A stretch of DNA of 64,000 bases from Bythopirellula goksoeyrii. Lineage in GTDB: Bacteria > Planctomycetota > Planctomycetia > Pirellulales > Lacipirellulaceae. The position numbers and the translations under genes are program-made. Location of the stretch: positions 3,445,658 to 3,509,657 of the forward strand of contig NZ_CP042913.1 in the NCBI RefSeq assembly GCF_008065115.1, in the 5' to 3' direction. This document shows positions 28,282 through 36,808 of the stretch, one piece after another. Within the stretch, counting starts at the first letter, position 1; each line of letters opens with the position of its first letter. Below the pieces are notes generated by a model. It made no database searches. It was not told where the DNA came from and saw only the letters and a list, made by a program, of their open reading frames with translations.

Positions 28282-28353
28282 GTAAAGTGGGCATCGCCCG
28301 CCAGAATGTTCGTTGAGATTTCAATTATAATTAGTGAGTGGTGTCCACCCTAG
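28282..28353. repeat. Degenerate copy of the 73-bp palindromic repeat
   Basis: Left arm contains GTGGGCATCGCCCGCCA (28288-28304) and right arm GGTGTCCACCCTAG (28340-28353). Length and arm sequences match the intact element at 17368-17440, but several bases differ and the right arm has lost its inner part. It fills the gap between the HEAT-tailed protein and the TonB-like gene; the GTG at 28338, a possible early start for the next gene, falls within it. Confidence 0.65.
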
Positions 28354-28358
28354 CTCCA

Positions 28359-29243
28359 ATGTCCCTTGCTGCCAAAACACCTGATGCGAAGAAAGCCCCG
28401 TCTGGTAAGAAATACCAGTTGACGGTCAATTCGTATGACCGCACGGCAACTCTGATCATCGCGCTACTAATCTTAGTTGGCTTCACGGTGCTGGGACTGA
28501 TGATCGTATTCTTTGCTGACAAGATGCACACCTCGGTACAACCCATTCCGGTGGTGCCAGTTGAGGCCACCAGTGCCAATGCGAATCAGGGACTGGCAGC
28601 TGAGCCTGACCCGCCAGGGAGCGAAGAAGCCGAAGAGCTTGAGGATCCTCAATTGGAGGACATGCTGGACACGCTCACAGACGCGGTCACGTCTAAAGAA
28701 GTGCTCCTTTCGGATGAGGATTTGGAAGCAGAAGACGTTGCAGGAAAAGGCAAAGGCCTCGGGGACGCTCGCATGGCTGGTGAGGGAAATGATGGAGTGG
28801 TGGAACGCGTTCCACGATGGGAACGTTGGAAAATCCGTTTTGAACCGAAATCACCAAGTGAATTTGCCCAGTGGCTTGATTACAATAAGATCGAGATCGG
28901 AGTGCTTGGGCGCGATAATCTGGTCCACTACGGGTACGATCTGAGTAAAAGCAACAAACAGACCCGCACGGGTGAACCAACGAAAGATTCGCGAGGGTAC
29001 ACAGCCGCTGCCGACGGGCCTATGCCCGCCCTCACCGAAAGGCTTGCCAGAGAAGCCGATATCGCCAAAGAAGGCAATATCACGCTGCTATTCTACCCGT
29101 TTGAGGTCGAGAGCATTCTCTGGACCCTCGAAAACGAGTATTCTGAGGGCCGCGATGTGAACACCATTCGTGAGACCGTATTTACGGTTGAACACAATGG
29201 CTCGGATTTTAGTTTTAAAGTCATCGACCAACGATATTTTTAA
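28359..29243 (+). CDS. TonB-like single-pass membrane protein of Exb cluster
   Basis: A 294-residue protein with a cytoplasmic N terminus rich in Lys/Ala/Pro, one transmembrane helix at about residues 30-53 (LIIALLILVGFTVLGLMIVFF), an acidic Glu/Asp-rich stretch (about 75-125), and a periplasmic domain. The position just before ExbB and two ExbD genes suggests a TonB-like energy transducer, but the C-terminal TonB fold is not recognisable by eye, so this is inference. The ATG at 28359 is preferred over GTG at 28338, which lies in a palindromic repeat. ExbB begins 26 bases after its stop. Confidence 0.6.
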   Translation: MSLAAKTPDAKKAPSGKKYQLTVNSYDRTATLIIALLILVGFTVLGLMIVFFADKMHTSVQPIPVVPVEATSANANQGLAAEPDPPGSEEAEELEDPQLEDMLDTLTDAVTSKEVLLSDEDLEAEDVAGKGKGLGDARMAGEGNDGVVERVPRWERWKIRFEPKSPSEFAQWLDYNKIEIGVLGRDNLVHYGYDLSKSNKQTRTGEPTKDSRGYTAAADGPMPALTERLAREADIAKEGNITLLFYPFEVESILWTLENEYSEGRDVNTIRETVFTVEHNGSDFSFKVIDQRYF

Positions 29244-29269
29244 ACCTTGCTCAAAGGTAATTGCCTGAT

Positions 29270-29896
29270 ATGGAAACTCTCTTTGGAATTCTGAATAATT
29301 GCGTCTATGGCATCTTGGCCTTGCTTGCGTTGTGGGGTGCCTACTGCGTCATCCTCGTCTGGCGTCGAGTGGGTCAAGTCCGCTTTGCTGATGAGGAAGA
29401 TCAAGACGAATTCTTGAGCGAGTTGGAACAGGCCCTTGAGATGAATAACTATGGGGCTGTTTCTGAACTTTGCGAAGATGACCGGCGAGCTCTCCCTCAA
29501 CTTGCTTTGTACGCAGTAAATAATCGAAATATTGGCTATGCCAAACTTCGCCGCCGCGTGGCAGAACGTTTTCAGCAAGACGTGTTGTCAGACGTTGAGC
29601 ATCGCCTGAGTTGGGTGGGCACGGTCATCAAGAGTGCCCCCATGATCGGCCTCTTAGGCACGGTCATGGGTATGATGGGTGCTTTCGCCAACCTTAGTAG
29701 CGGCGACAAGGTCGATACCGTTCAAATGGCTTCGGACATCCAATTTGCTTTGATTACGACTGCCTTGGGTCTGGCCATTGCAGTTCCCTTGGTGCTGTCG
29801 ACTGCGAGTATTAATATCCGCATTCGCAAGATGGAAGATCTGGTGGGTGTCGGCATGTCGAGACTATTTGAAGCATTGAAGTTTGCTGAAGCTTAG
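29270..29896 (+). CDS. MotA/TolQ/ExbB-family proton channel protein
   Basis: A 208-residue inner-membrane protein. Membrane helices at about residues 10-30 (VYGILALLALWGAYCVIL), 123-145 (SAPMIGLLGTVMGMMGAF) and 158-177 (ALITTALGLAIAVPLVLS). The motif GLLGTVMGMMGAF and a C-terminal TTALGLAIAVPL are the family signature. ExbB and TolQ form the proton-driven motor with ExbD/TolR. The ATG at 29270 is preferred; a TTG at 29261 would put the Shine-Dalgarno too close. Confidence 0.9.
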   Translation: METLFGILNNCVYGILALLALWGAYCVILVWRRVGQVRFADEEDQDEFLSELEQALEMNNYGAVSELCEDDRRALPQLALYAVNNRNIGYAKLRRRVAERFQQDVLSDVEHRLSWVGTVIKSAPMIGLLGTVMGMMGAFANLSSGDKVDTVQMASDIQFALITTALGLAIAVPLVLSTASINIRIRKMEDLVGVGMSRLFEALKFAEA

Positions 29897-29948
29897 AACG
29901 AACTTCTAACTGGCTACCTAGCAATTTTGTTGAAATGAAACAATCGCC

Positions 29949-30458
29949 GTGAATGATTCGCAATCTGACAACGTATCTGAGACGGATGATTGGCTAGAGG
30001 CTGGTAGCGGCGTCATGCCAACTCGTAGCTCGCGGGTCGAAGATGCGGAGATGGATATCACTCCGATGATCGACATCACATTCTTGCTATTGATCTTTTT
30101 TCTGGTTTGCTCGACTCCGGATCAGAAAACTGCGATCGAACTACCCAAAGCCAAATATGGTAAGGGAGTAGGCGAACGCAACTCGGTGATCATTACTGTC
30201 AGTGATGAGGGAATAGACAACGCCCCTGTCTATCTGGGGGATGGCAAGATTGATTCGGCCCGTTTGACTGACGATCCTGACGAGCAAGGGGATTTGATTG
30301 TCGAGGCGGTCGAGAAGGGCCGGCAGGAAGAAAACAAGGAAAACGTTGTAATTAAAGCAGATCGAAATGTAGCTTATAGGGAAGTTGCGCGCGTCGTGAA
30401 GGCGGTCTCACGTGTCGAGGGTGCTAAAATTTTCCTCGCAGTAATGGAATCAAACTAG
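29949..30458 (+). CDS. ExbD/TolR-family protein, first copy
   Basis: A 169-residue ExbD/TolR protein: cytoplasmic N terminus, a single membrane helix (about residues 43-58) with the family sequence MDITPMIDITFLLLIFFLV, and a periplasmic domain. The aspartate in PMID is the proton-carrying residue of the ExbB/ExbD motor. The start is GTG at 29949. It precedes a second ExbD gene by 12 bases; the two differ in the periplasmic part, so they may form a mixed dimer. Confidence 0.9.
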   Translation: MNDSQSDNVSETDDWLEAGSGVMPTRSSRVEDAEMDITPMIDITFLLLIFFLVCSTPDQKTAIELPKAKYGKGVGERNSVIITVSDEGIDNAPVYLGDGKIDSARLTDDPDEQGDLIVEAVEKGRQEENKENVVIKADRNVAYREVARVVKAVSRVEGAKIFLAVMESN

Positions 30459-30470
30459 TTGATTTAGGTT

Positions 30471-30962
30471 ATGGCAGAAGAAACTCATTACAGCGAAGAT
30501 GCCATCACTCGCCACCGATCTCATAGTGGTGAAGACGACATGGACTTGACCCCCATGGTCGATGTGACTTTCTTGCTTTTGATCTTCTTCATGATCACCG
30601 CAGCATTTGCCCTCCAGAAATCTTTGGAAGTTCCTCCTGTGAAGGAAGATGAGGCAGCCGCCTCTCAGTCCGTTGACGATCTTGAGAAAGATTCAATCGT
30701 CGTTCGAGTTGATGAAGATAACGTTTTTTGGATCTCTGGTCCCTCGGCGCCGGAAGAGCAGCGTGCAACGAGTGTGCAGGAAATGATCATCAAGCTTCGC
30801 AAAGTGCGTGAAGAAAGCTCTACCGGTGCTGCTAAAATGTTGGTGCAGGCCAATGGCGATGCACGACATGAATTTGTCGTAGCCGCACTTGATGCGGGTA
30901 CAGGCGTGGGAATGGAAGAAATCCGGCTGATGAGTTACGAAGAAGGCGATTTCGATTTTTAG
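30471..30962 (+). CDS. ExbD/TolR-family protein, second copy
   Basis: A 163-residue ExbD/TolR protein with the hallmark MDLTPMVDVTFLLLIFFMI (about residues 24-42) and the key aspartate in PMVD, then a periplasmic domain. It follows the first ExbD gene by 12 bases. Two ExbD genes after one ExbB is seen in several planctomycete and Bacteroidetes Ton-like clusters. Confidence 0.9.
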   Translation: MAEETHYSEDAITRHRSHSGEDDMDLTPMVDVTFLLLIFFMITAAFALQKSLEVPPVKEDEAAASQSVDDLEKDSIVVRVDEDNVFWISGPSAPEEQRATSVQEMIIKLRKVREESSTGAAKMLVQANGDARHEFVVAALDAGTGVGMEEIRLMSYEEGDFDF

Positions 30963-31029
30963 GAACCGGCAATAGCGATTTCACGGCAGGTGTTCCTGTC
31001 AGGCTGCAACAACAATCACAAGTAACACG

Positions 31030-34000
31030 ATGAAGACATCTGATTTTCTCGACATACTGGAACAACGCAAGTTAGCACCTGCAGACATTGTCGGTAAGCT
31101 CCGCGCTAAGGCTGAGAAAGACAAGGATCGAGTTACGCCCAAGGCCATCTTGAAGTATTTGGTAAAGAAGGAAATTGTCCCCCGCTCGGTGGCCTACCAA
31201 CTTCTGAAGACTACCCTCACGGTTTCGTCCAATGCCGAGTCCAGCATCATGGGGTTTGTCCCATTGCCGGAGACTCCACTGGCGGGATCCGTGATCGATG
31301 AGGATGTCGAAACATTGGCTCCGGTAGATTCGGGGCAAAACGTCAGAATTGATCAAATCGACAAAGAGACTGCGGAGTCGAGTGATGTCCGGGACGATGG
31401 CTCAGAGTATGCCGTGCCGGAAAGCCCTCATCTCTCTTCGCTGGCATCTTTGTCGAGTGTTGCCAAGGCGCAGGACGAAACGGAAGCCGCTTTCGACGAG
31501 GCGATTCCTGAACCAGCCAAACGCAAGAAGACGAAAAAGAAGAAGGGGAAAAAGAACGAATGGGATTCTTCGCTAATTCTCTACGGAGGTGGAGGATTAC
31601 TAGTGCTCATTATTTCGGGCATTTTAATCTATTATCTATTGAACAGAGAGAATGCAGATCTGGTACTTCAGCAAGCGAGCGACTATTTCGAGAGCGGATC
31701 TTATACCCAAGCAATCAATCAATACGAACATTTCATCGAGGGAAACAAGGGGCATCCCCAATTTAGTTCAGCGAAAGTCAGACTAGGCATGGCTCGCCTC
31801 TGGAAGGATACGAGCTCAAACGATTATGAAAATGCGTTGCAGACAGCTCAAGACGTTCTCGATGACATTCAAGATGAACCAGATTTTCGATCAGCACAAC
31901 GCGATCTGGCGTCGCTTGTCCCGAAAATTGCTCAAGGTTTGGCGACTCAAGCCGAGTCAACGGCCGACCTCGATGTAGCCAAGCAAAGAGTGGCACAGAC
32001 TCGCTCAGCGCTTTCCCTGGCGATGAATACGAAATACATTCCTAAGGAATTTCGCGATGAAGTACAATTAGATGAGATTGAGCAAACTTTACTTCGCGTC
32101 GAACGCAGCAGACAGCAGAACGTCGATCTATCAGACGCGCTAGCGAAGATTGACAAAGCACTTACAGAGCAAGATATCTCGACTGCCTATGATCTGCATA
32201 GTCAGCTATTAGAGAAACATCCGGCGCTCATGCATGACGAAACTTTGGCTGGCAAAGTAAAGTCCATATCTGATGCCGAAGCACAGGCAATTCAATTTGT
32301 TCCAGAAACCAAGGAAGCTGCCGATGGCCCTCGGCAGAGTCCCTTGGTTGCATCGCTCACGTTGGCAGACCAGCAGGTAACCTCTCCAAGTGGGGCTGAA
32401 GGCACAATTGCTGTCCGCCTCTCAGGGGCCGTCTATGCCTTGCAAGCTAACGATGGAAAGCTCCTATGGCGTGAGTTCCTGGGGGACGATCCTCATAGTT
32501 TTCCCATTCAACTCCCCGGTGGTGACTATCTCGTCAGCGATGTGCTGCACAACGAATTGATGAGAGTAAATGCTGAAACTGGAAATGTAGTCTGGCGACT
32601 TCCGTTTGACACGGCAGTTATGCAACCGGTCGTCGCTGGAGAAAAGGTTTTTGTTGCAAGTCGCGAGGGAAAGCTGTATGTCGTAGACCTTGCTTCAGGA
32701 GAGAGTACGGGATTCATACAGTTTAGCCAGAAACTAGCGGTGCCGCCGACAGTCGACCAGCGCAGGCAGCGTTTGTATATTCCCGGATCCCACTCCAGTC
32801 TCTATACAATCTCGACAAACGATTACTCATGCTTGGGTGTCTACTACCTGGGACATAGTCCTGACAGCATCGCCGTTCCAGTAGCAAAGATCTTGAACAA
32901 AGTTATTGTTGCTGCCAATACGGGAATTTCGACCAGTGAGCTGTCGGTACTCTCCACCGGTGAGGAGGGTCTTCCTCAAGCATTACAAGCAGAGAGAAGG
33001 CTAACAGGAACTGTCGATACGCCATTGCTAGCCGATGGAAGACGCCTAGTGGTCCTTACCAGTCTGGGGCAGATCTCAGTATATGACATCTCAAGTGGCG
33101 ACGGGGAAGAATCGTTAAGTCGTATCGCGGAGCGCGATCCCGAGGGTGAGTCGTCGATAGCACATTTCGGACTCCTCGTAGAGGGCGACTTGTGGATAGC
33201 AGGTCAGGAACTTACAAGGTTGGCCATCCTTCCTACCGGAAATCGGATTCAGGTTCGGAATCTAGATAACGACTTCTCAGGTGATGTCTTCGATAATCCA
33301 CTCCAACTAGTAGGAAACACCGTCATTCACGTCCGTCGTCCAGCGGGGCAGGGAGGGGGAATTGTGTCGGCCGTTGACGCAACTTCCGGGAAGACTCATT
33401 GGCAGACTCAACTTGCCGTACCGTTGGCAGGTGCGCCTTCGGTTGACCCGATCGGGGCGCAGATCACAGCAATCACCGCTACAGGGGCAGGTTATTTACT
33501 TGATCGCCAGGCGATGACACAGAGGGTGCAAAATCAAGCAGACCACCTTTCGGGCAGGCAGAGAAAGCTACCTGCCTTCGCTACTAGTGTGGATCTAGGT
33601 CAAGGCAAACTTGCGTCTGGTGTAATAGACTCAGACAAGGTCTTGCTCTTCCGTCCTGATGCACCTCGGGGGCCGCTCGAATTGATCAGTCTTCCCGCTC
33701 CATTGGCGGCCGGTTTAGTTGCTTGGCAGAATGGATTTGTTGCACCTACGCAAGTAGGTCAGGTTTATCTTATGAGTAGCGAAGATGGGCAGCTAAGTGG
33801 TTCGCCATTTCAACCACCGCTCGAAGCCAATCAAAGCGTAGATTGGCTTACCCCAGCCGTGTTTGGATCTAGCGAAGACGCCCAATTAGTCATCACTGAC
33901 GGCAAGAACAAAATATATCTTATTGAGCAGATTGCCGAGCCAGAGCCTCATTTGTCAGCCGTAAAGGAAGAATCACTCGCTGAATTGAGGCTCAATACTC

Positions 34001-34440
34001 CCCTGGCGATAAGCGGCGACGTAGCTATCGCGGGTACAGAAGAAGGCTCGGTAGCCCTTTTTGACCTGCCAGCCCTCTCCGCAAGAGATCCTCTCAGCGT
34101 GGATGGTCAGATTGCTTGGGGGCCGTTTGCCGTTGAAGGAGGCTTTGTGTTCACCACGGACGCAAGTGAGCTAATGTTCGTGCAAGAAGATGGTGTGATC
34201 GCTTGGAAGACACCTTTGGGCAAAAGGCTCCCGGCAGGTACGCCATTGGCTGACAACGGCAGTCTCACTATTGCCTGGCAATTGGCGGGGATCTCGCGTA
34301 TGAGTCTCGCTGATGGACAAGAACAAGCACACACAGCCCTAGACCAGGCGATTGTTGCAGGACCGATACAATTCGGTCAGCGGCTTGTACTAGCTGCCTC
34401 GGATGGCACGCTTTTGATCGTAAACCAACCCACTCCGTGA
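31030..34440 (+). CDS. Membrane-anchored TPR/PQQ beta-propeller protein
   Basis: An 1136-residue protein. N-terminal cytoplasmic domain (1-65) of the planctomycete type that starts MKTSDFLDILEQRKLAP, a polar linker, a Lys-rich patch (about 165-180), one membrane helix at about residues 185-206 (LYGGGGLLVLIISGILIYYLL), then a TPR-like part (about 210-400) and a PQQ-type propeller (about 430-1130; blades such as VYALQANDGKLLWREF and LYVVDLASGES). Positive charges before the helix place the propeller outside. It likely couples a cytoplasmic partner to an envelope partner in the Exb cluster. Its TGA overlaps the GTG start of the next gene by four bases. Confidence 0.78.
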   Translation: MKTSDFLDILEQRKLAPADIVGKLRAKAEKDKDRVTPKAILKYLVKKEIVPRSVAYQLLKTTLTVSSNAESSIMGFVPLPETPLAGSVIDEDVETLAPVDSGQNVRIDQIDKETAESSDVRDDGSEYAVPESPHLSSLASLSSVAKAQDETEAAFDEAIPEPAKRKKTKKKKGKKNEWDSSLILYGGGGLLVLIISGILIYYLLNRENADLVLQQASDYFESGSYTQAINQYEHFIEGNKGHPQFSSAKVRLGMARLWKDTSSNDYENALQTAQDVLDDIQDEPDFRSAQRDLASLVPKIAQGLATQAESTADLDVAKQRVAQTRSALSLAMNTKYIPKEFRDEVQLDEIEQTLLRVERSRQQNVDLSDALAKIDKALTEQDISTAYDLHSQLLEKHPALMHDETLAGKVKSISDAEAQAIQFVPETKEAADGPRQSPLVASLTLADQQVTSPSGAEGTIAVRLSGAVYALQANDGKLLWREFLGDDPHSFPIQLPGGDYLVSDVLHNELMRVNAETGNVVWRLPFDTAVMQPVVAGEKVFVASREGKLYVVDLASGESTGFIQFSQKLAVPPTVDQRRQRLYIPGSHSSLYTISTNDYSCLGVYYLGHSPDSIAVPVAKILNKVIVAANTGISTSELSVLSTGEEGLPQALQAERRLTGTVDTPLLADGRRLVVLTSLGQISVYDISSGDGEESLSRIAERDPEGESSIAHFGLLVEGDLWIAGQELTRLAILPTGNRIQVRNLDNDFSGDVFDNPLQLVGNTVIHVRRPAGQGGGIVSAVDATSGKTHWQTQLAVPLAGAPSVDPIGAQITAITATGAGYLLDRQAMTQRVQNQADHLSGRQRKLPAFATSVDLGQGKLASGVIDSDKVLLFRPDAPRGPLELISLPAPLAAGLVAWQNGFVAPTQVGQVYLMSSEDGQLSGSPFQPPLEANQSVDWLTPAVFGSSEDAQLVITDGKNKIYLIEQIAEPEPHLSAVKEESLAELRLNTPLAISGDVAIAGTEEGSVALFDLPALSARDPLSVDGQIAWGPFAVEGGFVFTTDASELMFVQEDGVIAWKTPLGKRLPAGTPLADNGSLTIAWQLAGISRMSLADGQEQAHTALDQAIVAGPIQFGQRLVLAASDGTLLIVNQPTP

Positions 34441-36806
34441 TATGCAGCTTTTTCATGTCGGATCGTTTCGCCAAACACCACAGGCTCAGTTGCTTGAGTA
34501 TTACACTCATAACACTGGTAGTGGCATGCGCTTCTCATCCTCTAGCGGCTGCTGAGGAAAAAAAAGCTGCAGAGCGGCTAATCGATCAATACCCTTTCGA
34601 TCGGATTACCCTTGATGCCGCGAATGACAATGCAGTCCTTGATGTGCAACTACTAGAGTTTCCTGATCGAGTTGTACCGAATCCTTTTCCAACGAGCGGG
34701 TCACTTGAAATTCGACGACTAAGCGATCCCACAAAAAAATACACTCTCAATTGGTCTGCTATTGCCAAAATCGATCTGTACGAGCATCTCGTACTAAATG
34801 AAGCACTGACACATATCCAGTCACGAAAACTGGGAGAGGCTTACACTAACCTAGATTTCTTGCATAAGAATTATCCCGAGCTTGCCGGACTTCAACAAGC
34901 CACCGAAGAATATCTGTACCGCGATGCGCTTGACACTTATTCAGAGAATCGCTTTGACGAGTCTTTAGCGATTCTTTCCTCCCTATATGATGTGAATGCT
35001 CAAAGGCAAGGCCTGACAAAAGCTGTTGAAGGAGTTTCAAACCGTCTCATCACGCATCTTCTTGAAAATGATGATTATAGGGCGGCCCGGGTGGTGTTGG
35101 ATTCTCTCGACAACGGGTTCTCACAACTTCCACTTGACAATATTGCTAGTTGGCAGCGGAAATTCTCTTCCGATGCACAGTCGCAGTTGGAAGTGGCTCG
35201 ACGGGCCATGGACAAGCAAGATTACGCTGGCGCCCGAAAGGCGATCCGCCGCGCTGTTGCAATATTGCCACAGCTGGACGATGCACAAGAATTATTGGCA
35301 GAGGTCGAACGGCTTTCGCCTCAAATGTTGATAGGCGTGGGGCAGCTCTCGTTGGCTCACAGTTCGGCCCCGTTGCAGACATGGGCAGACAAGCGCGTTT
35401 CACGACTATTGTCCCCCGCGTTTGTGGAGTTGGTAGGGGTGGGAGCTGAAGGGGGAGAGTATGACTGCCGTTGGGCAAATATCGAAAGGGATGATACGGG
35501 TTTAAATCTGAGTATCACACTGAACGAGAAAGCTCAAGAGTTGGGGATCACAGCTGCCGGAATGGTGCTTCAACTCTTGAAAATGGCAGATTCTTCGAGC
35601 GACTACTACCGTGCTGATTTCGCAGAGGCGTTCCACAAAGTCGAAATCCTCGATGGCAGAGAAGTGCTATTAGAATGGCGGTATCCACCAGTAAAGCCGA
35701 TCGCCTATCTGCAGATTCCGCTATTTCAACTAGCCAAGGATGCGACACATGCCGCCGATTATAGAATTGCGCAAGGTGACGAACTGCCAGATACTGTTCG
35801 GTTTGAAGCCACCGCTGAAGATGGCTTTCGTGGTCCGCAGGTGATTGTGGAAGAAAGGTTTAATAGTGATGAAGCGGCCATTCTCGCACTCAGCCGCGGA
35901 GACATTGAGTTCTTGGAAGATATCGCTCCCTGGAACTACAGTCGGATGGGGCAGATTCGCGGCATCACGGTTTCTGCCTATCGCATGCCGACGGTGCATG
36001 TCCTGCTAGGCAACTACGATTCGCCAATAGTTCGTCGGCGGGAGTTTCGGCGGTCACTTTGCTATGGCATTGATCGACAAAAACTGTTGTCAGAAGTCAT
36101 TGCTGGTGGAAATAGTCGGCCAGGCTTTCGTGTTCTTAGTGCACCCATCCCAGCGGGAATTACGATCGGAGATGCCATTGGGTATGGATACAAGCAGCAG
36201 TTACAGCCCCATCCCTATGAACCACGATTGGCGGCAGTACTTAATACCACTGCAAGGCTTGCCGTTGCCAAGAAATCAGCCAAGACAGAGATATCTGAGG
36301 ATTCTAAAGACGAGGCAAAGCCCGCGATTCCTGAGGCAGAGCCTCTCATCTTGATTCATTCGGCAAACGACGTCGCTCGCACGATGTGTCAGCTAATCAA
36401 ACAACAGCTGTCAGCCATTGGCATTCCACTCGACGTGCGTGAGATTTCACTAACTGACAATCTGGACGAGCTTCAATGGGATCTGCGTTATGCAGAGCTT
36501 GCATTCGAAGAACCGCTGGTTGACGCACAGCGGCTTTTTGGGCCGGGGGGTCTAGCAGGCCGCTGTAGCCCGAGCATGAATCTTGCCCTTGTCTCACTCA
36601 ATAGGGCTACCAACTGGAACGATGCCCGCAGCAGACTCCAACAGATACATCAAATCGCGTTCGACGACCTCCCTGTGATCCCTTTGTGGCAAACGCCGAA
36701 ATACTTTGCCACTCAGAAGTCCTTGTCGGGAGTTGGCCGATCACCGGTTACGTTGTACCAGAACGTTTCCCAATGGCAAAAGACATTTCAGCCGGGGGAA
36801 CAATAG
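34437..36806 (+). CDS. TPR-fused peptide-binding-type solute-binding protein (SBP family 5)
   Basis: A 789-residue exported protein. Signal (about residues 1-40) includes VVAC, a possible lipobox, though Sec cleavage after LAAA is also possible. An N-terminal TPR-like part (about 110-300) precedes an SBP family-5 domain (roughly 330-780): signature stretch IEFLEDIAPW, RREFRRSLCYGIDRQKLL, DLPVIPLW. Such proteins bring peptides or nickel to an ABC permease, but no permease or ATPase is nearby, so it may deliver to the Exb/PQQ complex instead. The start is the GTG overlapping the previous stop (GTGA); an ATG at 34455 is the alternative. Confidence 0.75.
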   Translation: MICSFFMSDRFAKHHRLSCLSITLITLVVACASHPLAAAEEKKAAERLIDQYPFDRITLDAANDNAVLDVQLLEFPDRVVPNPFPTSGSLEIRRLSDPTKKYTLNWSAIAKIDLYEHLVLNEALTHIQSRKLGEAYTNLDFLHKNYPELAGLQQATEEYLYRDALDTYSENRFDESLAILSSLYDVNAQRQGLTKAVEGVSNRLITHLLENDDYRAARVVLDSLDNGFSQLPLDNIASWQRKFSSDAQSQLEVARRAMDKQDYAGARKAIRRAVAILPQLDDAQELLAEVERLSPQMLIGVGQLSLAHSSAPLQTWADKRVSRLLSPAFVELVGVGAEGGEYDCRWANIERDDTGLNLSITLNEKAQELGITAAGMVLQLLKMADSSSDYYRADFAEAFHKVEILDGREVLLEWRYPPVKPIAYLQIPLFQLAKDATHAADYRIAQGDELPDTVRFEATAEDGFRGPQVIVEERFNSDEAAILALSRGDIEFLEDIAPWNYSRMGQIRGITVSAYRMPTVHVLLGNYDSPIVRRREFRRSLCYGIDRQKLLSEVIAGGNSRPGFRVLSAPIPAGITIGDAIGYGYKQQLQPHPYEPRLAAVLNTTARLAVAKKSAKTEISEDSKDEAKPAIPEAEPLILIHSANDVARTMCQLIKQQLSAIGIPLDVREISLTDNLDELQWDLRYAELAFEEPLVDAQRLFGPGGLAGRCSPSMNLALVSLNRATNWNDARSRLQQIHQIAFDDLPVIPLWQTPKYFATQKSLSGVGRSPVTLYQNVSQWQKTFQPGEQ

Positions 36807-36808
36807 TT

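Noticed and set aside
28338-28358. GTG start for the TonB-like gene
   Set aside because: It falls within a palindromic repeat and has no ribosome site; the ATG at 28359 is simpler.
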